This document shows, one piece after another, positions 63,956 through 64,000 of a stretch of 64,000 bases of DNA. A program made the translations under genes and the position numbers. The stretch covers positions 210,001 to 274,000 of the forward strand of contig JABMCL010002002.1 of NCBI GenBank assembly GCA_018857735.1, written 5' to 3'. The notes beneath the pieces are model-generated. The model was given only the letters and a program-made list of their open reading frames with translations, made no database searches and was not told the origin of the DNA. Each line of letters starts with the position of its first letter. Within the stretch, counting starts at the first letter, position 1. The DNA is from Alviniconcha marisindica (lineage: Eukaryota; Mollusca; Gastropoda; Provannidae).

Positions 63956-64000
63956 TATGTTCTCCAGGATGATATTGTCAGTTTGGTCCAGTGGCAGTGC

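Overview
This is eukaryotic, animal-type nuclear DNA, most probably from a mollusc (perhaps a marine gastropod; this is inference). The reasons are large AT-rich introns with GT-AG splice sites, very dense di- and mononucleotide repeats, many minisatellites, a tRNA-derived SINE, LINE tails ending in ATT repeats, and one long split gene whose protein is clearly metazoan. There is no bacterial gene organisation, and most long open frames are read-throughs of tandem repeats.

The one confident host gene is SMARCE1 (BAF57), the HMG-box subunit of the SWI/SNF (BAF) chromatin-remodelling complex, on the + strand. I place a non-coding first exon near 20560-20634, the start codon at 21794 and fifteen coding exons up to 63354. 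These include two probable microexons (21 and 15 nt). Every exon junction keeps frame, giving about 420 codons, close to the vertebrate length. The window ends at the extreme C-terminus: either a stop at 63364-63366 or a further exon beyond the window.

The left third (1-20 kb) is repeat-rich intergenic DNA. It holds a 63-bp minisatellite beside a degraded minus-strand coding remnant (1450-3240), two copies of a tRNA-Ser-like SINE (3.5-3.9 and 8.0-8.5 kb), a broken Mutator-like (MULE) transposon (4586-7323), a truncated LINE reverse transcriptase flanked by a 138-bp direct repeat (11.5-13.5 kb), pyrimidine-rich and T-rich low-complexity blocks, and a satellite with a unit of about 437 bp plus a higher-order duplication (14.3-19.6 kb). 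A foldback element sits at 19910-20034, immediately before the GC-rich putative SMARCE1 promoter.

The right two thirds are SMARCE1 introns. Intron 3 contains a complete transposon-like insertion (23853-28156) with a 16-bp perfect terminal inverted repeat, a 6-bp target duplication and subterminal hairpins. No transposase was recognised in it, but on its minus strand there is a candidate two-exon mini-gene ending in an AT-hook motif. Intron 7 (10.7 kb) has a textbook zero-length (recursive) splice site at 44869/44870. The later introns carry more than ten unrelated minisatellites, some abutting splice sites. All calls come from reading the sequence; no database search was possible.
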